Positions 1-9,429 are shown, numbered from the stretch's first letter. The stretch: 64,000 bases of DNA from Tissierella sp. Yu-01 (GCF_029537395.1 NZ_CP120677.1:2380566-2444565), one strand, 5' to 3'. Notes: generated from the letters alone by a model not told the origin. Numbers and translations: made by a program.

Positions 1-220
1 ATTAAATAGAGTTCACGTTGCTGCAAAATGTGACACCTTAGCTTCACTATTAGTTATAGTAGGGATAATTATATATACCGGATTCAGCTTTTTAACCTTA
101 AAGCTACTTTTGGTTATAATTTTTCTATGGCTAACAAATCCTGTTGCAACACACCTTGTAGGACAGACTGAGGTAATTACAAACAAGGACATAGAAAAAG
201 AGTGCGAGGTGATTGAGTAA
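1..220 (+). CDS. mnhG: Mrp/Mbh antiporter subunit G (MnhG/PhaG family), 5'-truncated by the window
   Basis: The reading frame is open from base 2 and ends with TAA at 218-220. The visible 72 residues carry the MnhG signature: an N-terminal NRVHVAAKCDTLASLL segment, a hydrophobic helix, then the LTNPVATHLVG motif near the end. MnhG is a small membrane subunit of Mrp-type Na+/H+ antiporters and of the related membrane-bound hydrogenase complexes. The stop codon overlaps the next start (TAATG), so the two are translationally coupled. The start lies upstream of the window, where mnhE and mnhF homologues would be expected. Confidence 0.88.
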   Translation, partial: LNRVHVAAKCDTLASLLVIVGIIIYTGFSFLTLKLLLVIIFLWLTNPVATHLVGQTEVITNKDIEKECEVIE

Positions 221-816
221 TGCTTATATATTTCGAGGCATTGTTACTTATATTACTTATACTTACTGCAATAGCTGTCTCATCAACTAAAAAGACACTA
301 AATGCAATAATAATATTTACAGTTTTCAGCTTGACCATGTCTATATTATGGATAATTATAAAGGCACCTGATTTGGGAATAACAGAGGCAGCAGTAGGAG
401 CAGGAGTTACAAGTCTACTTTTCTATGTGGCTTTGAGGAATATGGGTGAAATTAAACTCTTTGATAAAGAAAGAAAGAGCAAGAAGAAAGACAAGAAAAA
501 TTCTTTTGTATATAATCTGTTTTCAGTAATATTTACTATAGCAATAATATATACCTTGCTTTATACAGTGAGTTTCTTACCTCAACAGGGAAGTAGCCAT
601 GTACCAGCCTTAAATGAGGTATTTACAAGGTATATTAAATCAGGAGTAGAGGAAACTGGTGCTATTAATATAGTTGCAGCTGTAATCTTGGATTATAGAG
701 CTTTTGATACCTTTGGAGAAGCTACCATGCTGTTTACAGCGACTATTGCTGTAGTGAGCCTTTTAAGGAAAGAGAAAGACGAGGATATGATATATGAAGA
801 AGATTATAAAAGATGA
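220..816 (+). CDS. Mrp/Mbh antiporter subunit, fused MbhD-like (DUF4040) and MbhE-like domains
   Basis: This 198-residue membrane protein joins two modules. Residues ~1-75 form three helices with the DUF4040/MbhD motif APDLGITEAAVGAGVTS. After a charged cytoplasmic linker (~78-92), residues ~95-190 resemble MbhE, with EVFTRYIKSGVEETGAINIV and ILDYRAFDTFGEA. In classical Mrp these modules are the C-terminal part of MrpA; in hydrogenase-type complexes they are the separate subunits MbhD and MbhE. Here they are fused to each other but not to the large antiporter subunit. The start overlaps the previous stop by one base and the end overlaps the next gene by 23 bases. Confidence 0.85.
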   Translation: MLIYFEALLLILLILTAIAVSSTKKTLNAIIIFTVFSLTMSILWIIIKAPDLGITEAAVGAGVTSLLFYVALRNMGEIKLFDKERKSKKKDKKNSFVYNLFSVIFTIAIIYTLLYTVSFLPQQGSSHVPALNEVFTRYIKSGVEETGAINIVAAVILDYRAFDTFGEATMLFTATIAVVSLLRKEKDEDMIYEEDYKR

Positions 817-1225
817 TGAAATATTAAAAGTAATAACGGAAATATTACTTCCATTTATATTAGTCATGGGAATTTATGTGGTTTTAAATGGACATCTTTC
901 CCCTGGTGGTGGATTCTCAGGTGGTACAATTTTAGGCTCTGGACTTATATTGTATAGCACAGCCTTTGGAAGTGAGAAAATCAGGAAGTTCTTTAACTTT
1001 AATACATTTATTAAGGCAATATCCTTTTCGTTGTTATTTTATGGAGTGGCAAAGGGGTATTCCTTTATGACTGGAGCAGCACATATAGAGTCGGTTATAC
1101 CAACAGGAACACCAGGTAAGATCCTTAGTGGTGGTTTAATTTTACCATTAAATATTGCTGTGGGTATAGTAGTTGCATGTACTATGTATGGGCTCTATTC
1201 ATTATTTAGTGAGGGGGATATTTAA
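794..1225 (+). CDS. mnhB: Mrp antiporter subunit B (MnhB family)
   Basis: A 143-residue protein with four predicted membrane helices and the conserved MnhB loop GHLSPGGGFSGGTILGSG near residues 34-51. MnhB is a membrane subunit of Mrp-type monovalent cation/proton antiporters and corresponds to MbhF in membrane-bound hydrogenases. It overlaps the upstream MbhD/E-like gene by 23 bases, and its stop codon abuts the ATG of the next gene, so the operon is tightly packed. In many bacteria this domain is repeated at the C terminus of MrpA; here it occurs only as this separate gene. Confidence 0.9.
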   Translation: MKKIIKDDEILKVITEILLPFILVMGIYVVLNGHLSPGGGFSGGTILGSGLILYSTAFGSEKIRKFFNFNTFIKAISFSLLFYGVAKGYSFMTGAAHIESVIPTGTPGKILSGGLILPLNIAVGIVVACTMYGLYSLFSEGDI

Positions 1226-1591
1226 ATGGGAAGTCTATTGATTAATTACTACGAAAGTATCTCTGTCATTTTATTTGGGATAGGATTTAGCATACTTTTA
1301 CTCCATAAGAACTTGATTAGAAAGATCATTGGTATGAATATAATGGATGTTTCAATATTCCTATTTTTAGCGGTTAAAGGTTATGTTTCAGGTAGAGAAG
1401 TTCCAATAATTGAAGGTAATATATTTCAAGGAACGGATTATTATATTAATCCACTGCCTGGAGGATTAGTTCTTACAGGTATTGTTGTATCTGTTTGTAT
1501 GACCGCATTTGCCTTGGCATTAACTCAGAAATATTATGAGAAGTATAATACATTGGATTTAGATGAAGAAGTATTTAGGAAAAGGAGTTGA
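1226..1591 (+). CDS. mnhC: Mrp antiporter subunit C (MnhC, NuoK-like)
   Basis: A 121-residue protein with three hydrophobic helices, homologous to NuoK of complex I. The conserved segment is INPLPGGLVLTGIVVSVCMTA (residues ~73-93), where MnhC/NuoK proteins have a PxxLVLTAIVI-type motif. It begins directly after the mnhB stop with a GAGGGGGA ribosome-binding site inside the end of mnhB. It is expected to sit beside the antiporter-like subunits in the membrane and contribute to cation/proton translocation. Confidence 0.9.
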   Translation: MGSLLINYYESISVILFGIGFSILLLHKNLIRKIIGMNIMDVSIFLFLAVKGYVSGREVPIIEGNIFQGTDYYINPLPGGLVLTGIVVSVCMTAFALALTQKYYEKYNTLDLDEEVFRKRS

Positions 1592-1596
1592 ATAGA

Positions 1597-3081
1597 ATGG
1601 CATATCAGCAGCATATTCCGTTTTTAAGTATATTTATTCCACTTATATTTGCCATTTTTATTCCTTTATTTAAGAACAGGAAGGCAGCTAAATTAATTAC
1701 ATTATCATCAATTATAGTTGAATTTATATTGTCAGCAATACTTATTACCTATTTAAATAATTATGAACAAGGATTTTTCACATATCAATTAGGTCATTAT
1801 CCTGCACCATGGGGAAATGAACTAAGAGCAGGTTTGTTTGAGGCTATAATAGCACTTACATTTGGAATCATAATGTTTTTATCCATTCTTGGAGGCTCTA
1901 AGGGAATCGAGCATGATATAAAGGAGAGGAAACAGCCGTTTTACTATTTAATGCTAAATCTTCTATTAGCATCCTTATTGGCTTTAGTCTATACAAATGA
2001 TATATTTACAGCCTATGTATTCTTAGAGATTAACGCAGTGGCAGCTTGTGCAATAGTTATAGCAAAGGAGTCAGGAGATACCATAAAGGCTACAATAAAA
2101 TACTTCATAATGGGTGTACTTGGCTCAGGTTTATATCTATTAGCTGTAGCTATTTTATATAGCATAACTGGACATTTACTAATGTCAAATATGAGAGATG
2201 CTATTTTGAATCTACCTACAGGTTATGAAATTCCAATGATTGTCGCAATGGTTCTAATAGTAGTTGGATTGGCGGTGAAATCAGCATTATTTCCTTTTCA
2301 TACTTGGCTTCCAGATGCTCATGGATCAGCCACATCATCAGCATCAGCCATACTTTCGGGATTGGTTCTAAAGGGATATATTATTTTATTGATTAAGATA
2401 ATATGCAGGGTTTATGGAATTGAAACTATAGAAAGATTAAATATTTTACCAATTATATTGATTTTAGGACTATTAGGCATGATTCTAGGCTCAGTTTATG
2501 CACTAGTTCAGAAGGATTTAAAGAAGATGATAGCCTATTCATCTGTAGCACAAATAGGATATATTTATTTAGGCATTGGACTTGGAACAAGTGCTGGACT
2601 TTTGGCTTCGGGATTTCACATAATAGTACATGCAGCTACTAAATCCATGCTATTTATAGCCAGTGGTAATTTTATTGAAATAACTGGAAGTAAGAAGATA
2701 GAGGATTTAAACGGAGTAGCACATACGGATCCAAAGTCAGGATTAAGTTTCTTAATAGGAAGTCTATCCATGATTGGAATTCCTCTATTTGGTGGATTCG
2801 TTTCAAAGCTATTATTTATTGATAGTGCATTGGATTCAAATCTGAGCATCATAATACTTATTGGACTTGCTATAAGTACAATGCTCAATGGAATGTACTA
2901 TATACCTGTATTGTTAAGAATTTATAGCAAGAAGGATATGATAAAACATAATTTAGAATTCAAATCAAGTGATGTTGTAAAGTATTCCCTTAATAGATTG
3001 ATATTTATAAATGTAATTTTAGGTATTTTCTCAAAACCTATATTAAATGCAATTCTTGAAGGCATTAAAAACTTAGGTTAA
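1597..3081 (+). CDS. mnhD: Proton-translocating antiporter subunit, MnhD/NuoN-like (copy 1 of 4)
   Basis: A ~494-residue polytopic membrane protein of the NuoL/M/N-MrpA/D family. Expected ion-path residues are present: a TM5 glutamate in YVFLEINAVAAC (about E144), a TM7 lysine in AVKSALFPFHTWLPDAHGSA (about K228), and a late lysine in GGFVSKLLF. The ATG at 1597 is preferred because AAAGGAG at 1581-1587 is well spaced from it; an in-frame TTG at 1588 is possible. It belongs to the first of two sub-pairs in this operon, marked by KSALFPFH and WLPDAHGSA. Confidence 0.9.
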   Translation: MAYQQHIPFLSIFIPLIFAIFIPLFKNRKAAKLITLSSIIVEFILSAILITYLNNYEQGFFTYQLGHYPAPWGNELRAGLFEAIIALTFGIIMFLSILGGSKGIEHDIKERKQPFYYLMLNLLLASLLALVYTNDIFTAYVFLEINAVAACAIVIAKESGDTIKATIKYFIMGVLGSGLYLLAVAILYSITGHLLMSNMRDAILNLPTGYEIPMIVAMVLIVVGLAVKSALFPFHTWLPDAHGSATSSASAILSGLVLKGYIILLIKIICRVYGIETIERLNILPIILILGLLGMILGSVYALVQKDLKKMIAYSSVAQIGYIYLGIGLGTSAGLLASGFHIIVHAATKSMLFIASGNFIEITGSKKIEDLNGVAHTDPKSGLSFLIGSLSMIGIPLFGGFVSKLLFIDSALDSNLSIIILIGLAISTMLNGMYYIPVLLRIYSKKDMIKHNLEFKSSDVVKYSLNRLIFINVILGIFSKPILNAILEGIKNLG

Positions 3082-3102
3082 AAATTTTTAAGGACGGATT
3101 TT

Positions 3103-4413
3103 ATGATGATATCATTAATTATTTTAGGTATTTTATTTTTAATATCAGGAGTCTTATTTGTAAATTCAATTTCTATAGAGAGTTTAATGACTCTTTTCTT
3201 TACTGGAATAGGGTTTATAATTAGCTGGTCTTCTACATCCATGATAGAATACGACATAAAGAAGGAGAGAATATCTTTATACAACTTTATGGTAGTATTT
3301 CTTATACTATCACTATGTGGAATAGTAAGTTTTAATCATCTACTAATAGTATTTGTATTTATAGAGCTAAGTGCATTTTTGGCAGCAGGAATTGTAATGA
3401 TTAAGGAAAGCAAAGAAAATTTAAAGGCAGGTTTAAAATACTTGCTATTATCAATATTTGCATCAGCCTTTCTTCTAATAGGCATAGTGATCCTATATAG
3501 ATTAACTGGTACCTTTAACATTATAGATATGGAGTACAAAATTTATGCAATGTCCAATATATCTTTGATAAAATATTCGTTTATCTTCATATTTATAGGG
3601 ATTGCATTAAAATCGGCATTATTCCCATTTCATATTTGGTTACCAGATGCTCATGGCTCGGCACCGGCAATATCTAGTGCAATATTGTCTGCTTTGGTAT
3701 TAAAGGGCTATATAGTATTTTTCATAAAGCTTATATATTTAGTCTTTGGCATAGAAATGGTAGGAAATTTAAACATCCTAAACTTAATATTAATATTAGG
3801 AGTGTGTGCCATGATCTATGGCTCCGTATTTGCTATAATGCAGAGGAAGCTTAAGAAGATGATTGCATATTCCTCCGTTGCACAAATAGGATATATCTTC
3901 ATGGGAATTGGATTAGGCACTCCCCTTGGTTTGATTGCTAGTATTTTTCACATAATAGCTCATGGTGTAACAAAGGCTTGCCTGTTTTTATGTGCAGGAC
4001 AAATTATAGAAAAGACCGGATATAAGGATATAGATGATTTATCAGGTGTAGGTAAGGCAATGCCTATAACCATGGGATTATTCACAATCTGTGGACTATC
4101 TATGATAGGTATTCCTCTATTAATTGGATTTAGCAGCAAGTGGAACTTTGCCCAAGCTATTATGGATTCGGGTAGCTATTGGATTATATTAATTTTGAGT
4201 TTATCCTCATTGTTAAATGCAGCATATTACCTTCCAATAAGCATAAGAGCGTATTTCAATAAGAGTGGCAATGGAAAGTTTGCTGTTAATCTAGAAACAA
4301 GAAGATATGACTTTTTACCTTTGATTATCTTAGGAATTTCAGTAATCCTACTTGGAATATTTAGTAGTCCTGTAATTAACGTTATTAAACATATAGTGAG
4401 AGTGATAATATGA
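3103..4413 (+). CDS. Proton-translocating antiporter subunit, MnhD-like (copy 2 of 4)
   Basis: A 436-residue member of the NuoL/M/N antiporter family, about 60 residues shorter than copy 1. It retains the TM5 glutamate (VFIELSAFLAAGIV), the TM7 lysine (ALKSALFPFHIWLPDAHGSA) and the late lysine (GFSSKWNFA). The nearly identical TM7 motif suggests that copies 1 and 2 arose by duplication. It begins 21 bases after copy 1 and overlaps copy 3 by four bases (ATGA-type junction). It is probably an additional ion-translocating module of the same complex; stoichiometry cannot be read from sequence. Confidence 0.88.
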   Translation: MMISLIILGILFLISGVLFVNSISIESLMTLFFTGIGFIISWSSTSMIEYDIKKERISLYNFMVVFLILSLCGIVSFNHLLIVFVFIELSAFLAAGIVMIKESKENLKAGLKYLLLSIFASAFLLIGIVILYRLTGTFNIIDMEYKIYAMSNISLIKYSFIFIFIGIALKSALFPFHIWLPDAHGSAPAISSAILSALVLKGYIVFFIKLIYLVFGIEMVGNLNILNLILILGVCAMIYGSVFAIMQRKLKKMIAYSSVAQIGYIFMGIGLGTPLGLIASIFHIIAHGVTKACLFLCAGQIIEKTGYKDIDDLSGVGKAMPITMGLFTICGLSMIGIPLLIGFSSKWNFAQAIMDSGSYWIILILSLSSLLNAAYYLPISIRAYFNKSGNGKFAVNLETRRYDFLPLIILGISVILLGIFSSPVINVIKHIVRVII

Positions 4414-5876
4414 GAGGAAATATTCTACTATTAGTCCCTATTATATTGCCAATAATAACAGGACTAATAATAAATAAAATAGATAGAAAGCATGTTCATA
4501 AGATAATTTCTATAGTTACCATCTTAAACCTAGTACTTTTATTTGGTATAAGTAATTTAAATGAATCAAGTTTAGAGATACTAAGGATTAGCAGTTTCCT
4601 TACAATCAAATTAAATATAGATAATGTATCCAAAGTCTTTACCGTATTGGCATCAATCATATGGATACTTTCAACCTTTTATTCCTTTGAGTATATGAAG
4701 CATGAAAATAATGAGGAAAGATACTTTAAGTACTTTCTAATGACTCTTGGAATTATTATTGGAATAGGATTCTCGGGTAATATGTTTACTTTTTACTTGT
4801 TCTATGAATTTATGACATTGATTACCTTTCCATTAGTCATACATTCCATGAATGAAGACTCTATGAAGGCTGGTATTAAGTATTTGCTATATTCCTTTTC
4901 TGGTGCAGCATTAGTCTTGATTGGAATATTCTTTACCTATTACTTCAGCTCAAATCCTGATTTTTTACCTGGTGGAAATTTAGATTTAAGTAGAATCAGT
5001 GGTAATGAAGGTATAATGCTAATAGTATATATTTTAACCTTTATAGGATTTGGTGGAAAAGCAGGGATGTTTCCACTACATGCATGGCTTCCAACGGCCC
5101 ATCCAGTAGCACCTGCTCCAGCTTCAGGGATTCTATCAGGAATAATTACCAAAGCAGGGGTACTTGGAATATTGAGAATGACCTATTATGTATATGGGGC
5201 GAATTTTATAAAGGGGACATGGGCTCAGACTACCATTTTATTACTAACTATGTTTACGATTTTTATGGGATCCATGCTTGCCTTTAGAACTAAACATCTA
5301 AAGGAAAGACTAGCATACTCTTCTGTAAGTCAGGTATCCTATGTACTATTCGGACTTGCTTTGCTAAATATGGATGGTTTTATAGGAAGCCTATTACATA
5401 TGGTATTTCATGCTTTGATTAAGAACATCTTATTTTTAAGTGTGGGAGCCATAATATATAAAACTGGTAAGAACTATGCTCAAGAGATTAAGGGCATAGG
5501 AAAAAGTATGCCAATTGTCATGTGGTGTTTTACTTTAGCCTCCCTAGCATTAGTTGGTATCCCTCCATTAGCAGGATATATAAGCAAGTATTATTTGGGC
5601 ATAGGTGGTTTAAGTCATATTGATTATAATCTTGGATTTGCAGGAACAGCAACATTGATATTATCAGCTTTGCTTACAGCGGGATATTTGATTCCTATAT
5701 TTGTTGATGCATTTTTTCCTGGACAGGATTTTGATTATACAACTGTAAGAAAGATAGAACCTAGTAAATACATGACTATACCATTGATTGTTATGACTAT
5801 AGCAATAGTGGCATTTGGAATGTTCCCAGGGGTTTTAGTAAAATTTTTTAATAATATAGCTGTTGGATTATTTTAG
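4410..5876 (+). CDS. Proton-translocating antiporter subunit, NuoM/MnhD-like (copy 3 of 4)
   Basis: A 488-residue membrane protein of the NuoL/M/N family with TM5 glutamate (FYLFYEFMTLITFPLVIHS), TM7 lysine (FGGKAGMFPLHAWLPTAHP) and a late lysine (GYISKYYLG). The TM7 motif, with GGKAGMFP and APAPAS, differs from copies 1 and 2 and matches copy 4, so the four antiporter-like proteins form two sub-pairs. The start overlaps the end of copy 2. A strong TTAGGAGGTGGG ribosome-binding site for copy 4 overlaps the end of this gene. Confidence 0.9.
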   Translation: MRGNILLLVPIILPIITGLIINKIDRKHVHKIISIVTILNLVLLFGISNLNESSLEILRISSFLTIKLNIDNVSKVFTVLASIIWILSTFYSFEYMKHENNEERYFKYFLMTLGIIIGIGFSGNMFTFYLFYEFMTLITFPLVIHSMNEDSMKAGIKYLLYSFSGAALVLIGIFFTYYFSSNPDFLPGGNLDLSRISGNEGIMLIVYILTFIGFGGKAGMFPLHAWLPTAHPVAPAPASGILSGIITKAGVLGILRMTYYVYGANFIKGTWAQTTILLLTMFTIFMGSMLAFRTKHLKERLAYSSVSQVSYVLFGLALLNMDGFIGSLLHMVFHALIKNILFLSVGAIIYKTGKNYAQEIKGIGKSMPIVMWCFTLASLALVGIPPLAGYISKYYLGIGGLSHIDYNLGFAGTATLILSALLTAGYLIPIFVDAFFPGQDFDYTTVRKIEPSKYMTIPLIVMTIAIVAFGMFPGVLVKFFNNIAVGLF

Positions 5877-5887
5877 GAGGTGGGCAA

Positions 5888-7867
5888 ATGAAAGGAAATT
5901 ATATATTGTTATTTTTGGTCTTTTGGCCCATCATAGGTAGTCTTATAACCTACATTATAGGTAGAAAAAATAAAAATATGCGTGATAACTTTGCAATATT
6001 TGTTACTGCCATTGAATTTATAGTCATGATATCCCTATATCCAACCTTAGAATCTCAAATATCATTCCAATGGTCAGGATTTGCAGGTTCTAGACTATAC
6101 TTTAAGTTAGATGGCTTTAGATTTATCTATGGAACTATAACCTCCTTTATGTGGTTGTGTACAACTATATTTTCTAAGGAATATTTTGCACATTATCGCA
6201 ATAGAAACAGATACTATTTGTTTATGCTAATGACCTTAGGTGCAACCATTGGAGTATTGTTGTCTTCTGATCTCCTAACGACCTTTGTTATGTTTGAAAT
6301 GATGTCATTTACATCCTATGTAATGGTAATTCATGATGAAAAGGTTCAGTCAAGGGAAGCGGCAGACACCTATATAGCTGTAGCTGTAATAGGTGGACTA
6401 GTGATGTTGATGGGAATATTCTTGATAATTTTCCATTTAAGAACTACGGATTTCGATGAAATTCATAAAATAATGTTAAACTATAGTGGTCCTAAGGGGC
6501 AGATATACTTGGCAGCTATACTGTTGATGGTTGGATTTGGAGGAAAAGCTGGTATGTTTCCTATACACATATGGCTTCCGAATGCCCATCCCAGTGCTCC
6601 AGCTCCTGCATCGGCTCTATTATCTGGAATACTTACAAAGACGGGTATATTTGGTGCAATAGTTATTAGCTCGAATCTATTTTTATATGATGCCATTTGG
6701 GGTATCGGAATATTATTATTTGGACTAATTACAATGTTTATTGGAGCATTTCTTGCACTGTTTTCAATTGATTTAAAAAGGACTCTAGCCTATTCCTCGG
6801 TATCTCAAATCGGATTTATACTAATAGGTTTGGCCATGGAGGACATATTAGGTGAGCACAATGCCTTAGCAATTAGAGGTGCGTTGCTTCATATGGTTAA
6901 TCATTCTTTGATTAAGCTAGTGCTATTTATGGCAGCGGGAGTAGTATATATGAACTTACATGAGTTAAATTTAAATAAAGTTAGAGGATTCGGAAAGAAA
7001 AAGCCATTTTTATTATTTGTTTTCCTAATGGGAGTTCTAAGTATAATTGGGATGCCATCTTGGAGTGGATATGTAAGTAAAACCCTACTGCATGAGAGTA
7101 TAGTGGAAAAGATATGGTTATTTGAAGCTTATTCATCTGAAGCGAGATTTTATCAAGTAGTTGAAGGGATATTTATACTAACAGGTGGATTTACTACTGC
7201 ATATATGACTAAGATTTTCGTTGCATTATTCATAGAAGAGAATCCATATTTTCAGGATAAACATCATGCCTATAATGGGAAATATATTTCTAAACTAGGT
7301 ATGTTAGCCATAGGTATACCTGCAATATTATTATTTGTATTTGGGGTATTTCCGGGTATTATGGATTTTATAGGCAAACTCGGTCAGGAATTCTTCTTTG
7401 GTCGCGACCCAGCTCACGAAGTTCATTATTTCGCTTGGATAAATATAAGAGGAGCCTTGGCATCGCTTTTAATCGGAGCAATTGTCTATATTCTAATAAT
7501 ACGAGGCTATTTGATGACTAAGGATAAGAATGGGAATTCAATCTATATAAATCCATGGCCTAAATATCTAGATATAGAAAATTACATCTATAGACCAGCA
7601 TTCAATACTATATTACCAACAATAGGAGAGATCATAGCAAAAACAATAGGAAATATTGTTACCTTCATAGGCTCATTAGAATATGGAATCTTTAAGTCAG
7701 TTGATAGGATGTATAACGAAAGTATAGATAATAAGGTTAAAGGTAAGTCATCTGGGAAATTGGATGAATTACTTAACCAAATCATGCCTAATACACTTTC
7801 ATCAAGCTTGATTCAATTTACAGCTGGGTTGGTAGTTATTATGATAATAGTACTATTGTTATCCTGA
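5888..7867 (+). CDS. Proton-translocating antiporter subunit, NuoL/MrpA-N-like with C-terminal extension (copy 4 of 4)
   Basis: At 659 residues this is the longest antiporter-like protein. It has the TM5 glutamate (VMFEMMSFTSYVMVIHD), TM7 lysine (FGGKAGMFPIHIWLPNAHP) and late lysine (GYVSKTLLH). After about residue 510 there is a further helix, a long amphipathic stretch and a final hydrophobic helix (AGLVVIMIIVLLL). This resembles the lateral helix plus last TM of NuoL, so the protein may brace the other pump modules. Unlike classical MrpA it lacks the MbhD/E and MnhB modules, which are separate genes here. It is the last gene of the operon. Confidence 0.88.
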   Translation: MKGNYILLFLVFWPIIGSLITYIIGRKNKNMRDNFAIFVTAIEFIVMISLYPTLESQISFQWSGFAGSRLYFKLDGFRFIYGTITSFMWLCTTIFSKEYFAHYRNRNRYYLFMLMTLGATIGVLLSSDLLTTFVMFEMMSFTSYVMVIHDEKVQSREAADTYIAVAVIGGLVMLMGIFLIIFHLRTTDFDEIHKIMLNYSGPKGQIYLAAILLMVGFGGKAGMFPIHIWLPNAHPSAPAPASALLSGILTKTGIFGAIVISSNLFLYDAIWGIGILLFGLITMFIGAFLALFSIDLKRTLAYSSVSQIGFILIGLAMEDILGEHNALAIRGALLHMVNHSLIKLVLFMAAGVVYMNLHELNLNKVRGFGKKKPFLLFVFLMGVLSIIGMPSWSGYVSKTLLHESIVEKIWLFEAYSSEARFYQVVEGIFILTGGFTTAYMTKIFVALFIEENPYFQDKHHAYNGKYISKLGMLAIGIPAILLFVFGVFPGIMDFIGKLGQEFFFGRDPAHEVHYFAWINIRGALASLLIGAIVYILIIRGYLMTKDKNGNSIYINPWPKYLDIENYIYRPAFNTILPTIGEIIAKTIGNIVTFIGSLEYGIFKSVDRMYNESIDNKVKGKSSGKLDELLNQIMPNTLSSSLIQFTAGLVVIMIIVLLLS

Positions 7868-7972
7868 GTTTGCAGGAAGAGCTTTATTAACGAAGGATTT
7901 TGGGTTTTTAATTTTTATGGAATTTTCTTGAATAAAAATGTTTAGTGATATAAAATAAGGATAGAATCTTGA

Positions 7973-7995
7973 GGAGACATATTGTCTCCTTTTTT
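7973..7995 (+). terminator. Intrinsic terminator of the antiporter operon
   Basis: GGAGACA (7973-7979) pairs with TGTCTCC (7983-7989) across a three-base loop and is followed by six T residues. It lies about 105 bases after the last antiporter gene and before the ZIP transporter gene. Confidence 0.75.
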
Positions 7996-8032
7996 CACGT
8001 ATAATAAATCGAGGTTAAAAGGAGTTGTTAGA

Positions 8033-8869
8033 ATGGACAACGTAATGCAATCATTTGTATTAACGTTAATAGTTGGATTGACTATGGGATTAGGCAGTGT
8101 TTTTTCCTTCTTCATATCTTCAAAACATAAAAAATTAATGGCTTTGGCATTAAGTTTTTCAGCTGGAATAATGATATATGTAGCATTTATGGAAATGCTT
8201 CCTGAGGGAATACATCATATAGAGGAACATATTGGTGAGGGGCATAGTTGGGTAGCTTTAATTTGGTTCTTCGCAGGAATGTTTATAACTGCAGTCTTTG
8301 AAGGAGTGGTCCATGCCTTCGCTGGCGATGTTCACTCTCATGGCCATGACCATGGGCAACATAACCATCATGGACATCATATTCATGAGCACCATGATAA
8401 AGAAAATCCACATTTAACAAAGCTAGGTCTTATGTCAGCACTTGCAATTGGTATTCACAATATACCTGAAGGTCTGGCTTTATTTACTACAGGATTAAGT
8501 GAAATATCTTTGGCATATCCAGTTGCACTAGCAGTTATTATACACAATATTCCATTGAGTATAGCAATTGCACTTCCTTTAACTTATTCTACTGGAAGTA
8601 AACGAAAGGCCTTTCTATATACACTATTAGTAGGGCTTATGCAGCCACTAGGTGCAGTATTAGGATATGTATTATTGTCTAATCACTTCAATGACTTAGT
8701 ATTTGGAATTTTATTTAGTATAGTAGCAGGAATCATGGTATTTGTCTCCTTAGATGAACTATTACCTGCAGCACAAAAAGATCAGGATCATCATATTTCA
8801 GTATACGGTGCAATAGCAGGAATGATCGTAATGGCAGTGGCATTGAGCTTCTTTGGGCACTCACATTAA
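8033..8869 (+). CDS. zupT: ZIP-family divalent metal transporter (ZupT-like)
   Basis: A 278-residue polytopic membrane protein of the ZIP family, which imports zinc and other divalent metals such as iron or manganese. Metal-site motifs are HNIPEGLAL (about residues 142-150) and HNIPLSIAIALP (about 171-182). A cytoplasmic loop at about 101-121 has more than ten histidines, as usual for ZIP proteins. The ATG at 8033 is preferred over the frame opening at 7982: AAAGGAG lies seven to eight bases before it, and an upstream start would fall in the preceding terminator. It appears monocistronic. Metal specificity cannot be assigned. Confidence 0.9.
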   Translation: MDNVMQSFVLTLIVGLTMGLGSVFSFFISSKHKKLMALALSFSAGIMIYVAFMEMLPEGIHHIEEHIGEGHSWVALIWFFAGMFITAVFEGVVHAFAGDVHSHGHDHGQHNHHGHHIHEHHDKENPHLTKLGLMSALAIGIHNIPEGLALFTTGLSEISLAYPVALAVIIHNIPLSIAIALPLTYSTGSKRKAFLYTLLVGLMQPLGAVLGYVLLSNHFNDLVFGILFSIVAGIMVFVSLDELLPAAQKDQDHHISVYGAIAGMIVMAVALSFFGHSH

Positions 8870-8874
8870 AGACA

Positions 8875-9020
8875 ACGCACAATTCACAATGCACAGTTCA
8901 CAATTGTTTGCGACCTGCGGTCGCTTTATCGTCATTCCTAGCGTAGTCGAGGAATCTTGGGTTTTAGGCTGGAGATAATGACTCTGATAATTGTGATTTG
9001 TGAATCGTGAATTGTGAACT
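8875..9020. repeat. Dispersed composite repeat, copy 1 (complete)
   Basis: A complete composite copy. It has CACAATTCACAATGCACAG-type repeats, then the GCGACCTGCGGTCGC palindrome, then the GTCATTCC...GTAGTCGAGGAATCTTGGGTTT core, and ends in the inverted GTGAATCGTGAATTGTGAAC sequence. The two ends are inverted copies, so the unit looks like a small non-autonomous element. Confidence 0.85.
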
Positions 9021-9082
9021 AGAAAAAAATTGTAATTTTTTTCATACCTGTCCAATATTATAGGAGTAAGGGGGAGGGTTAT

Positions 9083-9349
9083 ATGGATTTATCGGTAGGT
9101 ACTTTGTTAGCCTTTTTAGCAGGTTTAGTATTGTTATATATAGCTGGTATTTTATTAGTGATTCCAATTAAGTTTTTGATAAAGCTTTTATTAAATGCTA
9201 TTTTAGGTGGAATATTATTGTTTGTATTTAATTTAATTGGAGGATTATTTGGTTTGAGCATAGCTATTAATCCATTTAATGCAGTCATAGTAGGTATATT
9301 GGGAATACCAGGAGTAATTCTTCTGCTGATTTTGCAGGTGATACTGTAA
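9083..9349 (+). CDS. bofA: BofA-family pro-sigma-K processing inhibitor
   Basis: An 88-residue, almost entirely hydrophobic protein with two to three membrane helices. It ends in a SIAINPFNAVIVGILGIPGV segment, typical of the BofA family (motif NxxTxxxxGxLGxPG). In Bacillus, BofA sits in the outer forespore membrane and restrains the SpoIVFB protease that activates sigma-K. The start has a good AAGGGGGAGGG ribosome-binding site. Whether the target is conserved here is unknown, because many clostridia lack SpoIVFB control. Confidence 0.85.
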   Translation: MDLSVGTLLAFLAGLVLLYIAGILLVIPIKFLIKLLLNAILGGILLFVFNLIGGLFGLSIAINPFNAVIVGILGIPGVILLLILQVIL

Positions 9350-9382
9350 AAATCTCCGTTTTTCAATATTTAGGCCACAGGC

Positions 9383-9429
9383 AATTCATAATTTATTGAT
9401 GATGTTATCAATTGATTATGAATTTTTTT
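9383..9429 (+). terminator. Intrinsic terminator after bofA
   Basis: AATTCATAAT (9383-9392) pairs with ATTATGAATT (9415-9424). The intervening stretch can add TTGAT/ATCAA pairs, and a T run follows. It lies 34 bases after bofA. Confidence 0.75.
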
